A stretch of DNA of 64,000 nt from Tetrahymena thermophila SB210 (Eukaryota > Ciliophora > Oligohymenophorea > Hymenostomatida > Tetrahymenidae): the NCBI RefSeq assembly GCF_000189635.1, contig NW_002476418.1, forward strand, positions 62,001 to 126,000, read 5' to 3'. The position numbers and the translations under genes were made by a program. Below are positions 1 to 13,700 of this stretch, piece after piece (position 1 is the stretch's first letter; each line of letters begins with the position of its first letter). The notes under the pieces were generated by a model, which worked only from the letters and a program-made list of their open reading frames with translations, was not told the origin of the DNA and did no database searches.

Positions 1-2
1 TT

Positions 3-3000
3 ATCTGTTTTTTATAAAAATTTGAAATATTTTACTACAATTATACATAAAATAATATTACCATGATAGATTAAGTAATTACTGCAGCACCTTAAATTAT
101 GGATATAGATATTATATAGGATATAAACGATCAACTCTAGGTCATAGTCTTTTCTTAGGATCTCTTTTTTGTAAAAAGGTATACAATTAGTCAAATTGTA
201 TAAAATTAAATATAGTGTAGTGCGATTATTTAGGTTAGTGATTACATTAATACTTAACTGTAGCTTTCTTTAATTCAAAAACCTCTCTAACCATCTATTA
301 ATTGGAGAAATATGATATAATAATAATAAATTAATTCAGATGCTTAGCAATATTTTTTAATACTTCAAAATGGAAATTTAAATTATATAAATTCTCTTCT
401 TATTTAAAGTGGTGAATTAGTAATTTCTTCTGATCCTAGTATTAATAAATATGTTTAGCTCTTGATTTAATAGCAATCTTTTACATCATTCTAAAAGACA
501 GGCTTAAATCTCAAAAATTTTGAGTTTATTTTTGATATTAATGAAATGCAATCAACATAAATAAATCTCTCACAAAATATTTTAAATGTTAGGTTTTAGA
601 ATATTAATATACAGAATTCAAATAATATGAATTAAGTGTAGCTTAATTTTTTTAACCTCAATAAAGTGGTATTCTAAAACTTAATAATAGATGGGTAGAA
701 TTAAGTTTAAAAGAATATATTATTGTAAAACTACCAAAATAATTAGCTTGAAGGACTTGTTTACTTTTATAATTGTTCGGAAGTCTATATTTACAACATC
801 ACAATTTAAAATTTTGAGTTCACAAATTAATTTTAAAAGAGCATGTTTAAATTTTACAAAATTTAAAAACTAGTTATTGATGGCTTACAAATTGATTAGA
901 TAGTCACAATTAAATAGTTTTTTCAAATACAAAGTGTTGATTAAGTAATACTAAACAATATCAAAATTCAAAATTCTTCAATTTAAAAAGCAACTCTAAC
1001 TTAAATTAACTATTCTTATATAATCTACATATCAGGGTGCTAATAGACAAATATAACTTAGGTAATTTACTAAAATAATTAAAATCTATCATTTCTTTCA
1101 ATATCAAATGAAATTTAAATAGAAAATGGCTTGTATTACCTCTAAACAGATTAAGTTTTTATATCAAACTCTTAATTCATCAATAATACTTATTCAATTA
1201 TATCTGAAAACTAAGCAACTTTGTTAATTTCATCAAGCTATGTTTAATTTTCTTATATCTCTTCTAAAAACAACTCTGCAAATATATAGATAATAAAGTC
1301 TTAGTATGTTAATATTGATAATGGTAATTTTTTTAACAATACAAGTGTAAATGGAGGTGCAATATATTTCTATCTAATTAGCCAAGCAGTTATTATCAAA
1401 TTGAGCTATTTTATAAAAAACTAAGCTGAAGCTAGTGGTGGTGGATTGTATTTTCTTCAAGAATAAGGAAATATTACAATAGATAGTTCTAATTTAATTA
1501 GCCAAAACGTTGCTTGCATAGGAGGTGGAATAAGACTTTATTCTTCAAATGTAAGCAATATCTAATAAATGATAGATAAAGTAATATTTTTAAAAAACAA
1601 TGCTTATATCTATGGAAATAACTTTGCCACTTTTGCTTAAGGGATTACAGTTTCTAGCCCAGCTTTGAAAAGTGAATACTAAAGATTTTAAGATTTGAGT
1701 AATTAACTATAAAATTCTTATTCAGGTTAATTAAATGTTGACAATTTTAAAAGTGGCGATACAGGAGTATTTGAAGTTGCTTTTTATGATTAAGATGATA
1801 GATAAATTACTTTTGATGCATAAAAAGTAAATTAAAAAATATATCATTAAAGTATAGTAGAGGAGATTAAAAGCTTTTCCATTTAATTTGTAAGCAATAA
1901 TCTAACTTACATCACAATTAACGGAGAAAATTTTGTAAATTATAATAAATTCAACTCAACAACGAATACATTTTATTTAGATAACTTTAACATTCTCTCT
2001 GTTCCAATGTCAACCTAATTTTTATAAATAAATTATTAAATAAAACCATCTTTAGTAAATGAAGTTCTATAACCTAATCCACTTCCAATTTTAGCATAAA
2101 TTTATTTTAGAAATTGTGAAATAGGAGAAATTATTAAGTCTTTTACTGAAATCATATCAACATGCTCTTATTGCTCAAAAGGTACTTACTCATTATAAGA
2201 ACCACAATCTAAAGATTTGTAGTGCTTAAAATGCCCAGATTCTGCCATAGACTGTGAAGGTAATAGCATAACTATAAAGAATGGTTATTGGAGAGAAAAT
2301 AAATAAACTGATCAAATAATTTATTGTATAAATAATCCAGATTTATGTAGAGAAGATCCTAAAATTTCTTAAGAGTGCATAGAAGGTTATGTTGGTCCTC
2401 TATGTGAAACGTGTGATAATCTAGGTCAAGTTTGGATTGGAAAAAGATATACAAAAATATTTGATAAGCAATATTAATGCAGCGAATGTAGTCAGGTGAA
2501 GGTTTATAATGTATTTATACTAATTATGGTGATCTGTTTTATGATTTACTTCATTATTAGTATAAATATGTTTATGAAGAGTTTTTAACATATTTAAATA
2601 TGTTACTATTTAAGAAAATTAAAACTACTTCCCATATCAAACAGTGAGATTAGAGATCAATCAACATTTTATTTTAAAATACTAACTAATTATTTGTAAT
2701 TGTCTTCTATTATAATTTAGAATACTTAATTATCATTTTTTAACTCAATCTCTTTTTTACCAAGCGTAGTAGGATAACCTAGTTTTGCTGTTACAATAGG
2801 AGTAGATTGTATTATAAATGTTAGGTCTTTTGAATAATTTGGGTATTTACAATACATAACTTTGATTTAAGCAATTGCTCCTGCTTTCTTTCTACTTTTT
2901 CTTATTTCATTTTATCGAATAATTAATTGCTTAAATAAAAAAATAATTACTAAAAATCATCAGTTTATAACTCGAGGCTTTATATTTGTTTTCTTTCAAC

Positions 3001-5492
3001 CAAACTAAGTAAAATTATTTCAATTATTCTAATATTTTAAATAAAATAAAATGTAGGTTAACATGCTAACAAAGCTTTTTATTTGCAGATAGATTGGTAA
3101 TAAATATTATGTGAGCCAAGATCTTCGATTAGATTGTTACGATAATGACTATTAAATATTTGTAAAAGTTTTAGCAATCCCATTATTAATATTTTGGATT
3201 ATGGTACCTTTGATAATATTTAGAAATTTGAAAAAATAAAAAGAGTGTCTTTATTAATACAGGACGCTTTATAGGTACGGTTTTTTCTATGGTGAGTTTA
3301 GACATCAACTATTTTATTGGGAATTCATTAGGATTTATCATAAAATAATTATAGTGCTCTTATTCACTTTTTATAGATCAAACTTAATTTTAACATACCT
3401 CTTAGCTATAACCATCTTGTTTATTTATGCTAAATTAGTCCTAACTTTAAGTCCATTAAAGTGCATAAACTTACAGAAATTTGAAATTCTTTCGTTAATT
3501 GTTGTTATTTTTAATTCAATTCTTTCAATATTTGCTATAATTTATGATAATAATGCTTTTATTATTATAATTTAATTAGCACATATTCTTTTAATAGTAG
3601 TAGTATTATCCATAATTTGTTATTATCAATTGATTAATTAATTTAGTTTGGTAGGGAAAATACTAAGAATAATATTAAAAGCTATTTTGCCAGGTAGAAT
3701 TTTCTTAAAAATCATTAAAGGTTACAAAATTAACTTAAATACATTTTTAAGATGGAAAAAAGTATATAAAAATATTTAATTTATTATTGGTAGAAAGGCA
3801 ATCAATAATTTAGAGCACATTTAGAAAGACTCATTTAAAGCATCAAAAATTTAATTAAATAAATAAAATCTTAATTAAAATTAGTTGAGAGAACAATTTT
3901 TTAATACTAACCATTAAAAGTTTACTATATTATCTAATTTTGATATAACGAAGGGAGATTCAGCCACTTTGAATAAAAAATATTAGCAATCTTAATAAGT
4001 TTCGATAGAGGAATCTTTAGATTTCTAAAGCTTTGTTTCAAATCCAATCAAAGAAGATTTAGATGAAAAAAAACAATCAATAACTTTCAGTCCAAAAGAA
4101 TAATATTTTAGTTCAAATATAATGGAATTAAATTCAATTAAAAGTCAATCTAACTTAAAAGATTTTAAAATTTCAAAATGAAAGAAAAAAGACCTTCCTA
4201 TTTGAATTTATTCAAATTTTAATTTAATAAAAGATGAGATAAATGAATTAAATCAATATAATTTTAATTTTTTTTATAAGAAATGGCAGTATTATCTAAA
4301 AAATATTATTATTAATAAACACGAAAATAAATAGAACTTAAGATAAATACATATACTAGAAAAGCTATCCAAAATAATTTTATATAAATTAATACTTACA
4401 GGAGGAGATGATGAATTAGGATTCATAAATTTAGAATAGAGGTAATTATTTCAGGTCTTTAATATGAAGGAATTGATCATATATTTAAAATAAGATAAAT
4501 TTATATCCTATGTTAATTCAAAAATTCTAGTAGAATATGCCTAAATATATACATATATGATTTATATGTAGTACTTTATACATGTTTACAATCATATTCT
4601 ATGAATCCTGATTTATAGTTAATAATAAATATATTTTGATATTATCAAATATTTAAAAACTGAAAATCATTACCATAGAACAGAGATTAAAAAATTGAGA
4701 TAAGATTAGAGATTTTGCAAGATAAAATATTTAAAATAATTTTCAATATGCTTATCAATAATCATTATTCAAAAAAAATTTTTTTACTTCAATATAATTT
4801 ATCTCAATTTGCTAACTGTGATTTAATAGATATCATCTTGCTTTATAGAGCTCTTTCTTATCCCAAGAAAATCAATTTGTCAATCTAGTCTTTAGTTTCA
4901 GATTAGAGATTTTCAACTAACTGTTTGCTTTGAAAATATTCAAAAATTAATTTATTAAGAAATTGTTATTATAAATCCAAATAAAGTAAATTTAGACAAA
5001 AATAAGCAAATAAACAATTTAAACACATTAATCAACTTTTAATTAAAAAAATATTTTCAACAAATACTTTAAGATCATAATTAAATGACAATTAAATTGA
5101 AAAATAATTCATCAAGAAGTTTTTTTTTATTAAACTGTTTTAGAATGAATCAATTTACTTTATTTCTTATTGAAAAGAAAAATAAATATTATATATCTAT
5201 CTAAAAATCAATAAATAATAAAAATTAACTAAAAAACCTAAAAATAGAATTTAAATTTTAAAAATTATTTTCATGTTTATATATAATTGATATTTTTTTC
5301 AAATAAAATTATCATTTTTTGATACTAAAATTAATTGAAGTAACTTTAATTTAATAAAAGATTGCAATTTCATTTTTATTTATATAGGACTAAACTATTA
5401 GACATTCATTTTTATGTTTTTCTGAATATTTTAAGATCGTAATTTTAATTTTTAAATCAAAAATGTTTTTAAATTTAATCATTTGCTTCTGA
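3..5492 (+). CDS. Large ciliate membrane protein: PMP-like beta-helix repeats, cysteine-rich stalk, multi-pass C-terminus (5' partial)
   Basis: The frame is already open at base 3, so the start lies before the window. The first ~650 codons are Asn/Ser/Ile-rich with GGA(I/L) turns (NGGAIYF near 1355, SGGGLYF near 1435, GGGIRL near 1520), the pattern of chlamydial PMP/pectin-lyase-like beta-helices. A Cys-rich stalk follows (2160-2500) with CPDSAIDCEG, a GYWR motif and GYVGPLCETC, then about seven hydrophobic segments from 2500 to 3640. This is the architecture of large ciliate surface proteins of unknown function. In-frame TGA codons occur at 4179, 4203 and 4605, yet the same frame then resumes with family-like sequence. 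GT...AG introns at about 4144-4233 (90 nt) and 4571-4618 (48 nt) would remove all three and keep frame; the second is well supported (GTACTT...TATAG), the first has a weak donor. The next in-frame stop is 5490-5492, overlapping the convergent gene, so the exact 3' end is unsure. Confidence 0.75.
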
Positions 5493-6163
5493 AATTAGCT
5501 TATCTCCTTTTATTTCCTGTTTTTGAGAGATGAAATTGCCCTTTCCAGTGTGTTCATGTTGAAATTTCTGTTCGTCTTATGTAAGCTTGATAAATATTAA
5601 AGCTAGTTTAATATTTTAATATGAAAATTTTATATTTACTGGAACTTTTAGCTCGCTGCTCATTTAGTTAATAAGATTTAGCTTTTCCTTAGTGAGCTAT
5701 TCTAAATTAACTTATTTTAGGTGATATGCTTATTCAATTTTTTGGATCTTAACTCTGATAGCAGCTGCTTCCTACTAAACTTGAGCATTTAGAATACCTT
5801 ATATTTTACTTTCCTAAACACAATTTAAAAATAATGCTTAAAATTTCGAAACTAGCATTTTATAATTACTTTTAATTCTACTTTCTTACTTCCTTCAGAT
5901 TCTTTCAAACCTTTATTGAAAGTTTCTAGTTGCTCTAAAGTTTCTTTTTTCAATTATCTTAATAATATTCATGTTATTTTACATTTATTATCATACTTAA
6001 TTTACTCATATTCATCCTTGTCCAATTCGTCTTTCATTTACTCAATTTCCTCAAGCTGATCTTCTAATCTATAAATTTTTAATGTTCTAATTAAATCCTT
6101 AATTCTATGAATGAATTCACCTTTTTCTTTATTTTTCCATATTGTCTTAGAGTGAAACCTTGT
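5312..6163 (-). CDS. Coiled-coil protein, unrecognised, 5' end unresolved
   Basis: Four exons join cleanly in phase: about 6163-5997, 5957-5870, 5813-5646 and 5602-5312 (TGA at 5312-5314). The introns are 39, 56 and 43 nt with GTATGA, GTAATT and GTTCCA donors and AAG/TAG acceptors. The product is rich in Glu, Lys, Gln and Leu heptads (LEDQLEEIEQMKDELDKDEY, then VQQEAAAIRVKIQKIEQAYH), so it should be an extended alpha-helical coiled coil. I could not find a start: the exon-1 frame meets TGA at 6164-6166 before any ATG, and an upstream exon or a broken 5' end are both possible. The first in-frame ATG lies about 50 codons in. The last exon overlaps the end of the convergent gene on the other strand, so one of the two 3' ends is probably mis-drawn. 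No family recognised. Confidence 0.5.
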
Positions 6164-6357
6164 TCATTTTTAGAAAACCTAAAAGATATTTATATTTATT
6201 TATGTTTTTTAATCAAAATTAATTAATTGATATTTAATTACAAATAACCACAAAAACTAGATATTTGTAAATCATATTGAAATTGGCATTAAATAATATT
6301 GATCTTTTATTAATTATTAATCGTTATACTGATAAAGCAGCTTAAAACACACAAAAT

Positions 6358-7272
6358 ATGATTGATTCTCAATTTAAAAAGAAAATATAAAATGTAGATT
6401 ATGATCCATCGCAGCAAAGCAGAGTCTTTGGCATGAAATAGATAAACTTAGAAAAAAATAAAAAAGACCAAGAGAAATACTTGACAATAAAATATTATGC
6501 ATTCGCCTTTTTTTGGATATAAATTTTATTTCTTTCTTTTATTTTGAATTCAAATTACATAGGCGATTATAACAATTTTATAAATGATCAATAAGTAGTA
6601 AATGATGGACTCTCAAATTAAAGTTAATTTGATACTTTATTTGCCAAATCAATAGCGGTACTCTCATTTACTATAGTTGTTGAAATTATTTCTCTGTTTC
6701 AGATAATTGCAGTTCATATACTATCATTAAATATTGTTAAGATTTCTTCTATTTTAACCATTTTCTTCTACTTGGTGCGATTCTCATTAGGAGTCGCTTT
6801 TTTAGCAGACTAATAAAAACAAGGAATGTTCAACTTAAAAACATAAATTGATTAAATAAAATAAAACCAACCTTCATACTGCTATGATGGATAACCCTCA
6901 GAAGTAAAATAATGCAAATACATATACTCTTTTAATTTCTTTTATGGATAAGAGATTTTTCTATTAATTGTAGCAAGTTTACTTATAGTACCTTATTTAA
7001 TTTACAGTTTTCAATTTAAAAATCTAAAACTTGAATAAATACTAAGAAAAAATATGGAAAACATTAAAACTATTCAGTAAAATTAGTAAATAGTTTTATA
7101 GGATCTTAATGAAACTAGAGATTATCTAAAATAGGAATACTAGTAATAAAACACTAGCATTGCTTATGATAATTTTGCAATAAAATAAAGAAATGTTACA
7201 TAAGAAAAAGATGAAATCAACTAGTACTGCGATTAATATATTTAAAATAAGTAAAAAGGATCTAAAATATGA
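6358..7272 (+). CDS. Predicted four-helix membrane protein with Gln-rich coiled-coil tail
   Basis: An intronless frame of 304 codons runs from ATG 6358 to TGA 7270-7272, with no in-frame ATG close upstream. Hydrophobic segments lie at about residues 42-60, 96-115, 120-142 and 195-218. The loop between helices 3 and 4 has two cysteines (near YCYDG and QCKY), which could form a disulphide. The last ~85 residues are hydrophilic and heptad-like with many Gln codons (TAA/TAG), suggesting a cytosolic coiled coil. The fold resembles tetraspan proteins in topology only; the CCG motif of true tetraspanins is absent. Function unknown. The gene starts about 190 bp from the 5' side of the neighbouring minus-strand coiled-coil gene, so the two may share a promoter region. 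Confidence 0.7.
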
Positions 7273-8009
7273 TAAATTCAATCTTTATCTTTTTTGTATG
7301 ACTTGTATAATTAATTATAATATTATTAATATTTTTATTTTTATTAAATCGGAAATAGATTCTCCAACCTTGATTACAATTTCCTCTAACATTAAAAGAT
7401 AATTAACTAACTAAACATAATTCAAAAAGACTAATTTCATATTTAATATTTATGAATTCATTTTTTTATTTTTCAATTTAATTTTCAAATATTCTCAAAA
7501 AAAAACTAATAAAAATTATAATATTTTTCTATTTTAAAATTAAATTAATCTATATAAAAATAATAGCTAGGTATATTCTTAATACAAATATAATAAATAT
7601 ATGGATAGCTATTTTACTTGTAATATTTTGACTGAAAGCTTCGGATAGAGAATTAATAATATATTGATTGTTTCCTTATTCTGGAGACTTACTGTTTTGT
7701 GAATATAATTAAGTCAATTGCAAGCAAGTAGTGTAATGACAGCTGATAAAGTTTGATATAATTTCAAAAATAAAAAGAAAGTTATTATTTATGATTTTTG
7801 ACAGATTAAATTGCGGATTTAATTTTAATTAAAAAATTATCAGACAAATCTCTACATAAGAAGATCTAAAAAATTGATTGTTTTTATTATAATATTAAAA
7901 TTTCAATAATTTATTAGATATTGTGACTAATTCTTATTAGAAAAAAATTTTAAAAACTTATTCAATCTAAATAAACTACAAACTGGCAAATACATAAAAA
8001 CATAAATAA
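7273..8009 (+). other. Intergenic, AT-rich
   Basis: About 740 bp between two plus-strand genes. No conserved frame is visible; short open frames here read as low-complexity Asn/Ile/Lys. Confidence 0.6.
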
Positions 8010-9712
8010 ATGGGTTGGTTCACAAAGAGTAAAGATAAAAAGAAAAAGGAAGAAGAAGAAAAGAAAAAGAAGGAAGCTGAATTAAAATAGGCGAACGAAA
8101 AAAAATTACAAGAAGAGCAAAAGTAAAACTTTTCCAACAGAAAACCTGCAGACGATGAGCCAGAGTAATAATAGGAATTTATCAAGGAAGAAGATGTAAA
8201 ATAAATGAAAATAATAAAATTAAAAGTGAATCATCTAATTTTATACAAAAGGTGTGGATTTTTGAAAGTATTCTTTAGTTCTTAGTTTCTCCAGTTTTCA
8301 AAGCGCCTGTTCATTAGATGATAGATGACAAATGCATTTATTTTGAGGACATTAAAAACATTTCTAATGATCATAAAGAAATTCATCAGGTAAATCTATT
8401 TAATCAAAAAGAAAATTTGATTCATATGTATATTAATAAAACTGCTTTCTTACCTAATTATTATAGGAATATAAGAACATGTTAAATGAGCTTATTATTG
8501 GGTTGTCTTAAGATATTGGAGCAGAACCAGGTAAAATTATGGAACTTTGTGAGCACGCTGTTAATCTGAGATCTCATAGAAAATATTTTGTCTACTTTTA
8601 ATTGTACTATCACTTAGATGATTTTGTAAAGATGATGGCCAAGAGAAATGTAGACCTTGAAACTGAGGCATTAAGGTAGCTCTAAAAAAAGAACTAAGGC
8701 AGCAATTAATAAAGAGGAATGCAGTTCAACGAGCAAGATGAATATGAAAGAGCAATTCAAAATAGTTTGAGCAACACTCAAAATATTGGAGGAGATGAAC
8801 TTTAAAGAGCTATTCTAGCTTCATAATAAGAATTTGAAAATAAGAAAAAACTTTAAGATTAGGTAGATAGATTGATAGATAATTTATTTATTTAGAAAAT
8901 GTTTTTTAAGAATAATAAATCAATGAAAAAAATAAGATTTTTTATTAATTTTTGACTTATTTAATTCTCTTTTTTACCAAATAAACGCTGCTCTTTAGAA
9001 ATTTATAAATACTTAATATCAATAAAAATAAATGAATACTAAAAATATTAAAAGGAAGATGAAATGTTATAGTAAGCACTAAGAATATCGAAGATGGAAA
9101 ATGAAGGTAAATAAAATAAAGTAGAGTTTTAAAATGGTCATGTAGAAAGCAAAAAAATACATAAACCTTAGTAAAAGGGAAATGATGATGATGATGATTT
9201 AATCTAAATAAATGATAGTGATGATGATTTAGGCGGTGATGATGACGATGACAATCTTTATTTTGATTTTAAGAAAGATAAGAATGAATAGCAATAAAAA
9301 CCTGACTAGAATTTTGATAAAATGTTATTTGAAAGTAGATAAAATCTCTTAAAAAATCTTGATAATTTGAATATAAATCAAAACAACTCTTCATCTTAAC
9401 AATAAGCATAGCAATAGCCAGCTGAGACTTTGGAAGAAAGAAAAGAAAGACTCAAAAAGCAAAGAGAAATGTTGTTAGAAAAGAAAAGAATGGAGAGAGC
9501 CAACGAACTTGATGAGTATGCAGATAAACAAAACTAAGAATTACTCAATCAAGATGATGACGAAGATGATACTAAAGTAAAAAAAATCTATTTATTTTTA
9601 ATTCTAATTAATATATTAAATTTTTTATAATAATTGATAGAGCTAAATGGAAATTAAAAAGAAGAAAGAATTAGTTAATAAAATCAAGGCTGAAATAGCT
9701 GGAAATAAATGA
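8010..9712 (+). CDS. CFAP36: CFAP36-like (BART-domain) ciliary protein with three UIM-like motifs
   Basis: Exons 8010-8195, 8252-8389, 8467-8862, 9055-9576 and 9641-9712 join in phase and give 437 aa. After a charged Lys/Glu N-terminus (1-62), residues 63-190 match the BART domain of CFAP36/CCDC104: VWIFESILQFL, the acidic FED...EIHQEY segment, and FQLYYHLDDFVKMM. BART domains bind ARL2/ARL3-type GTPases, so a role at the cilium base is expected for the family. Three UIM-like motifs follow: DEYERAIQNSLS (199), DELQRAILASQQE (219) and EDEMLQQALRIS (241). An Asp-rich stretch (near 9183-9260, GAT repeats) precedes the typical CFAP36 C-terminal helix (ETLEERKERLKKQREMLLEK) and the short last exon MEIKKKKELVNKIKAEIAGN. 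The start is the first ATG and fits the family. The family assignment is confident; the ubiquitin-binding role is inferred from motif pattern only. Confidence 0.88.
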
Positions 9713-10723
9713 ATAAATAAATAAATAATCTTTATTTTTGATAAATAATTTAATTAAAATTACTATTAAACCAACATATTATATTGATAGTATTTTATTT
9801 ATCACTATTGCATATCAAAGTTAAGTTGTTAATTAAATTCTAATTTTAAAATATAATTAAAATAAATACAATGTTGAAGATTTTTTTACTTTTACTTTAA
9901 AATCATTTTTAAAACTTTTTTATTACATTTAGATTTTTGTTGAATTAAAAAAAAATATTTATTACTCTACTAAATATATATATATTAATTCTAGAAACAT
10001 AGATTGCTATTGCAGCACATTTCAAAATATTATTTGAGTTATTTACCAAAAATATTTTAAAATGTTAATAATATCATCATAAATATGATAAAGGGTATTA
10101 TTTAAAATTTAATAAATGCTAAATAAATATTTTAATTAACTTAAAAAAAAACGTAAATACCTTATTAAATAAATGATAAATAACTATTATTTGAAATAGT
10201 TTGAAAATATAAATATATAACAATTCTTTACTATCAAATTGGTATTTTTAATTATTTTTACAATCAAAAAAATGTTTTTCAATATTAAATTTTTCATAAA
10301 AATGAAAAAGGTTAAAAAATAAATTTAGATAGTCTGTAGTTGGAATGAAAAATATTTGAAAAATCATTAACCAGCTTTAAATAGTTAAAGAACTTATCTA
10401 ATATAGCTGTTTAAATTTATAAAATAGGTTTAGATTGTGAAATGAATGAAAATTAATTGCTATCTTAAAATATAATTTTAGATTTGTTTAGAACACAAAA
10501 TTAGAAATAGCTGACAATGATTTATTTATTTATTATTTATTAATATAATATATTGATTACTTAAATAATTTATTTTTTTTTATTGATTTTTAACTATTAA
10601 CATAATGAAGAATTATTTATTTTTAAAAAATTATTTATTTACTACTCTTTCATTCATTCATTCTTTCATTTATATATTTTTATATTGATAGATTGATTTA
10701 TTTGTTTTTTGTTATTTTATGTC
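9713..10723 (+). other. Convergent intergenic region
   Basis: About 1 kb between the 3' ends of the CFAP36-like gene and the myosin. It holds AT-rich, low-complexity sequence with short ATTT runs near 10640-10680. I see no gene. Confidence 0.6.
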
Positions 10724-13700
10724 TCACTCAGCTTACACTTATTCTTCTTTATCAAAGAGTATGCTGAGAATATCCAAGAAACAATCTCTATATTCACTAT
10801 CCTCTTCATTAAAACTCTTTTTGAGGGCATATGAGTGAATAAGCAAGTTTGCTACCTAGAGGTATAGAATATAAAATACATACAGAATGTCACTATTTTT
10901 GACTTTTAAGAAGAAGAACTATTATACTTAGTTGTTTTTTGCTCTTTGGGATAAATTGAGACCCCATGTTTCAATCTATTCAAGTTCTATTACTTCTAAT
11001 GTAGACAAGCTGTTAACATCTAGGATAACTATTTAGTATGGTCTGATTGCCAAGTGTACTAATCTTCCCTCTTTATTTTTTTAAAATTTGTCTCCATTTT
11101 ATTTGATACAAAATTAGTGAGCTTCCAACTAGTAAGACATGAATGCATCTTTTGTTCTAAGGAGCTCCAAATATTACCACCTAGCTTAATTTTAAGATTC
11201 GAACTACAATTATTTGTATATGAGAAGCACTTTCTAATAAAGATCAGGTGGGGATTTTGGGATAACCCTCTTACTAGGGAGAAAATCTTAAAACTTTTCT
11301 CTGCACTCTTTTTCATAAATTGGATTATAAGGTCCGAACTCTATATAAAGATGGTAAGCAGCTAGTGTTTATTCTTCTATTTCTTTCAGGTAATACTTAT
11401 TATAGCGGACATCAAATGCATTTTAAATAAAATACATAATAGTTGAATCTATGTCATGTTTGTAAAGTTTGTAACATATTTTAATTCTTAAGTAAAATTT
11501 TGTAATAACTTGCTTTTTGTAGCCTTCTAAAAATTTAGTGTCATTTATAACAGTGTTAAGTGCATCTAACATCTTTTAGTTGTTTTTGAGGAAATGCTCG
11601 TAATGTTTACCTTCTGATATCTTTGATTGAACAATACCAAAATATTAACTTCTATATTTTAATCCCAATTCTTTAAGGACTAAATCTCTGACCTACTTAA
11701 CAGAGAAAGACGAGTCGATGATAACAGAAATACTAGTTTCATTAAGTAAATATATTTTCACTTTAAACAATTTATGCTCGTTTGCTATAGATAATTCCCA
11801 ATCTGTAGGAATTTGTTCTCTTGAATCCACTCTTTATAAATGATTGTAGAAGAAATCAAATTAAGATATTTGCTTTTTTAAGACTTCACTTGTCCACTAG
11901 TCTTTATCAATTGATTTAAATATTTTATTTTCTTCTAAAAATTATTGATTGTACTAAGTAAAATCTACCATTTTAATCATATTAAAACTCTACCATAACT
12001 TAGCTAGCTTAACAAAAATGTATTTGCATTCTTTTTAGACCTATTTAATAAAATAAAAAATATTAATAAACAAAGACAAATAGTATAAAGTTAGTATTTA
12101 CTTATAAATTAAATTTCAAAAGTTAAATTTATGGAAATTAATATAATATGTATTAAATAAAATTTGATTTAATTAATTTAATAATTATTAATAAAAAATC
12201 AACAAAAAAATGCTTATGATTCTGTAATAATTAATAAAATATTTAATTAACTACATTCCTAAAATTATTAAAATATTTTTATAATGAAAAAAGCTAACCA
12301 TAACTATTTATTAAATATGGTTTATTAATGAAATGATTTGGTCTCTAAAAAAATTTGCACTTAATTGGTATTTACTTTTGTACAAGCAGATTGAGTAGCT
12401 ATGTATTTGAAGAAGCTCATTAAAGGGATTAATAGGTAATCGCTTGGAGGGAAAAGCCCTATCAATTCAGTAAAGAATTACAGGAGGATCCTTTGACTGT
12501 CTAATATTGGCTAGTTATGAATTTGCTTGCAAACTTACATGAAGGTCTCGTCTCTGATTGGCTGATGGCTATTATTGACTATTTACATTATTTTATTACC
12601 AAGAATTTCTTTAATATTTGGTTCATCGTCATCATCATTATTTCCCTAAATTGCACTTTAATTTATAGTAGATCCCATCGACTGATGGCTCTGGTTTAAG
12701 CTATCATTGGGTTTCTATTCTCGTTAGATGGAATTAGTTTACATTTTTGATGCATAGTTTTCCATAATCTTAGAATTTTCATCTTTTACAGAGGAAAAAA
12801 TAGATTCGTTCATTTTTTCAGGAGTTCCTTTTTTAAGTAATAAATAAATAAATTAAAAAGAATAAGCAAGTAAATATTTTTGAATAATAAAAATATTTAT
12901 AATTATCAAAAATAAATAAATTTTAAATAGAAATTACCATAACACATCAATATAATGTTTTCAATATGAGTATTTGGTGGGAAACGTGATCTCCTATTTT
13001 TGGCTAATTTTAGAAGAGATCTAAAAATTAGTTAAGAATGATTCTATATTGTAGGGCTTTGAGTAAGAGGATCAACGAGATTGCTGCTGGAGTAGCTCAT
13101 AATTTATTTTATTGGAGGCATTTTCTTTCCGAAGTTCTTTTCTAAAATAAGTTTTAAGATTTGGTTTAATTTTCATATTTTTTTGATGAAAATATTTGAA
13201 TGAATGAATTAATTACTTGATTTTACTATATAACTCTCACAAAATGAGAAAAAGTCATTATCCTCTACTTTTCTCATAAGTGCACCATCAATATCATCGA
13301 ATTATATTTCATAATCAGGATCTATTGGAAGTTGTGATGGCTTTTCTAAATCTATGTGAGACTACTTAGGATTGAGAGTACTATATTAAGATACATATCC
13401 ATTTCTAAAAAATGACATTAGATTATCACTTTTGTTCTCCTCAATAAGTTATCTCTCATTTTTATCTTCTAGCTAAGTCATTAATGGCCATACTTCCAAG
13501 CCATTAGTTGAGAATTCATCTAAGAAATAAATTATTTTAATTTTATGCATTAATGGATTAATTAATTACCTCTAATATTTCTTTCCTATGGCTACTCACT
13601 TTCATTTTCATTTAAAATATTATGAAAATAATCTTGCTGATTTTCAGTATTTCTGTTACTGTTTTCATTAGTTTGATTGGAATTTATTAGAGAAGAAGAT

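Noticed and set aside
11059-11365. Two frames overlapping the FERM exon
   Set aside because: Both are shadows of the myosin tail, which is conserved in its own frame.
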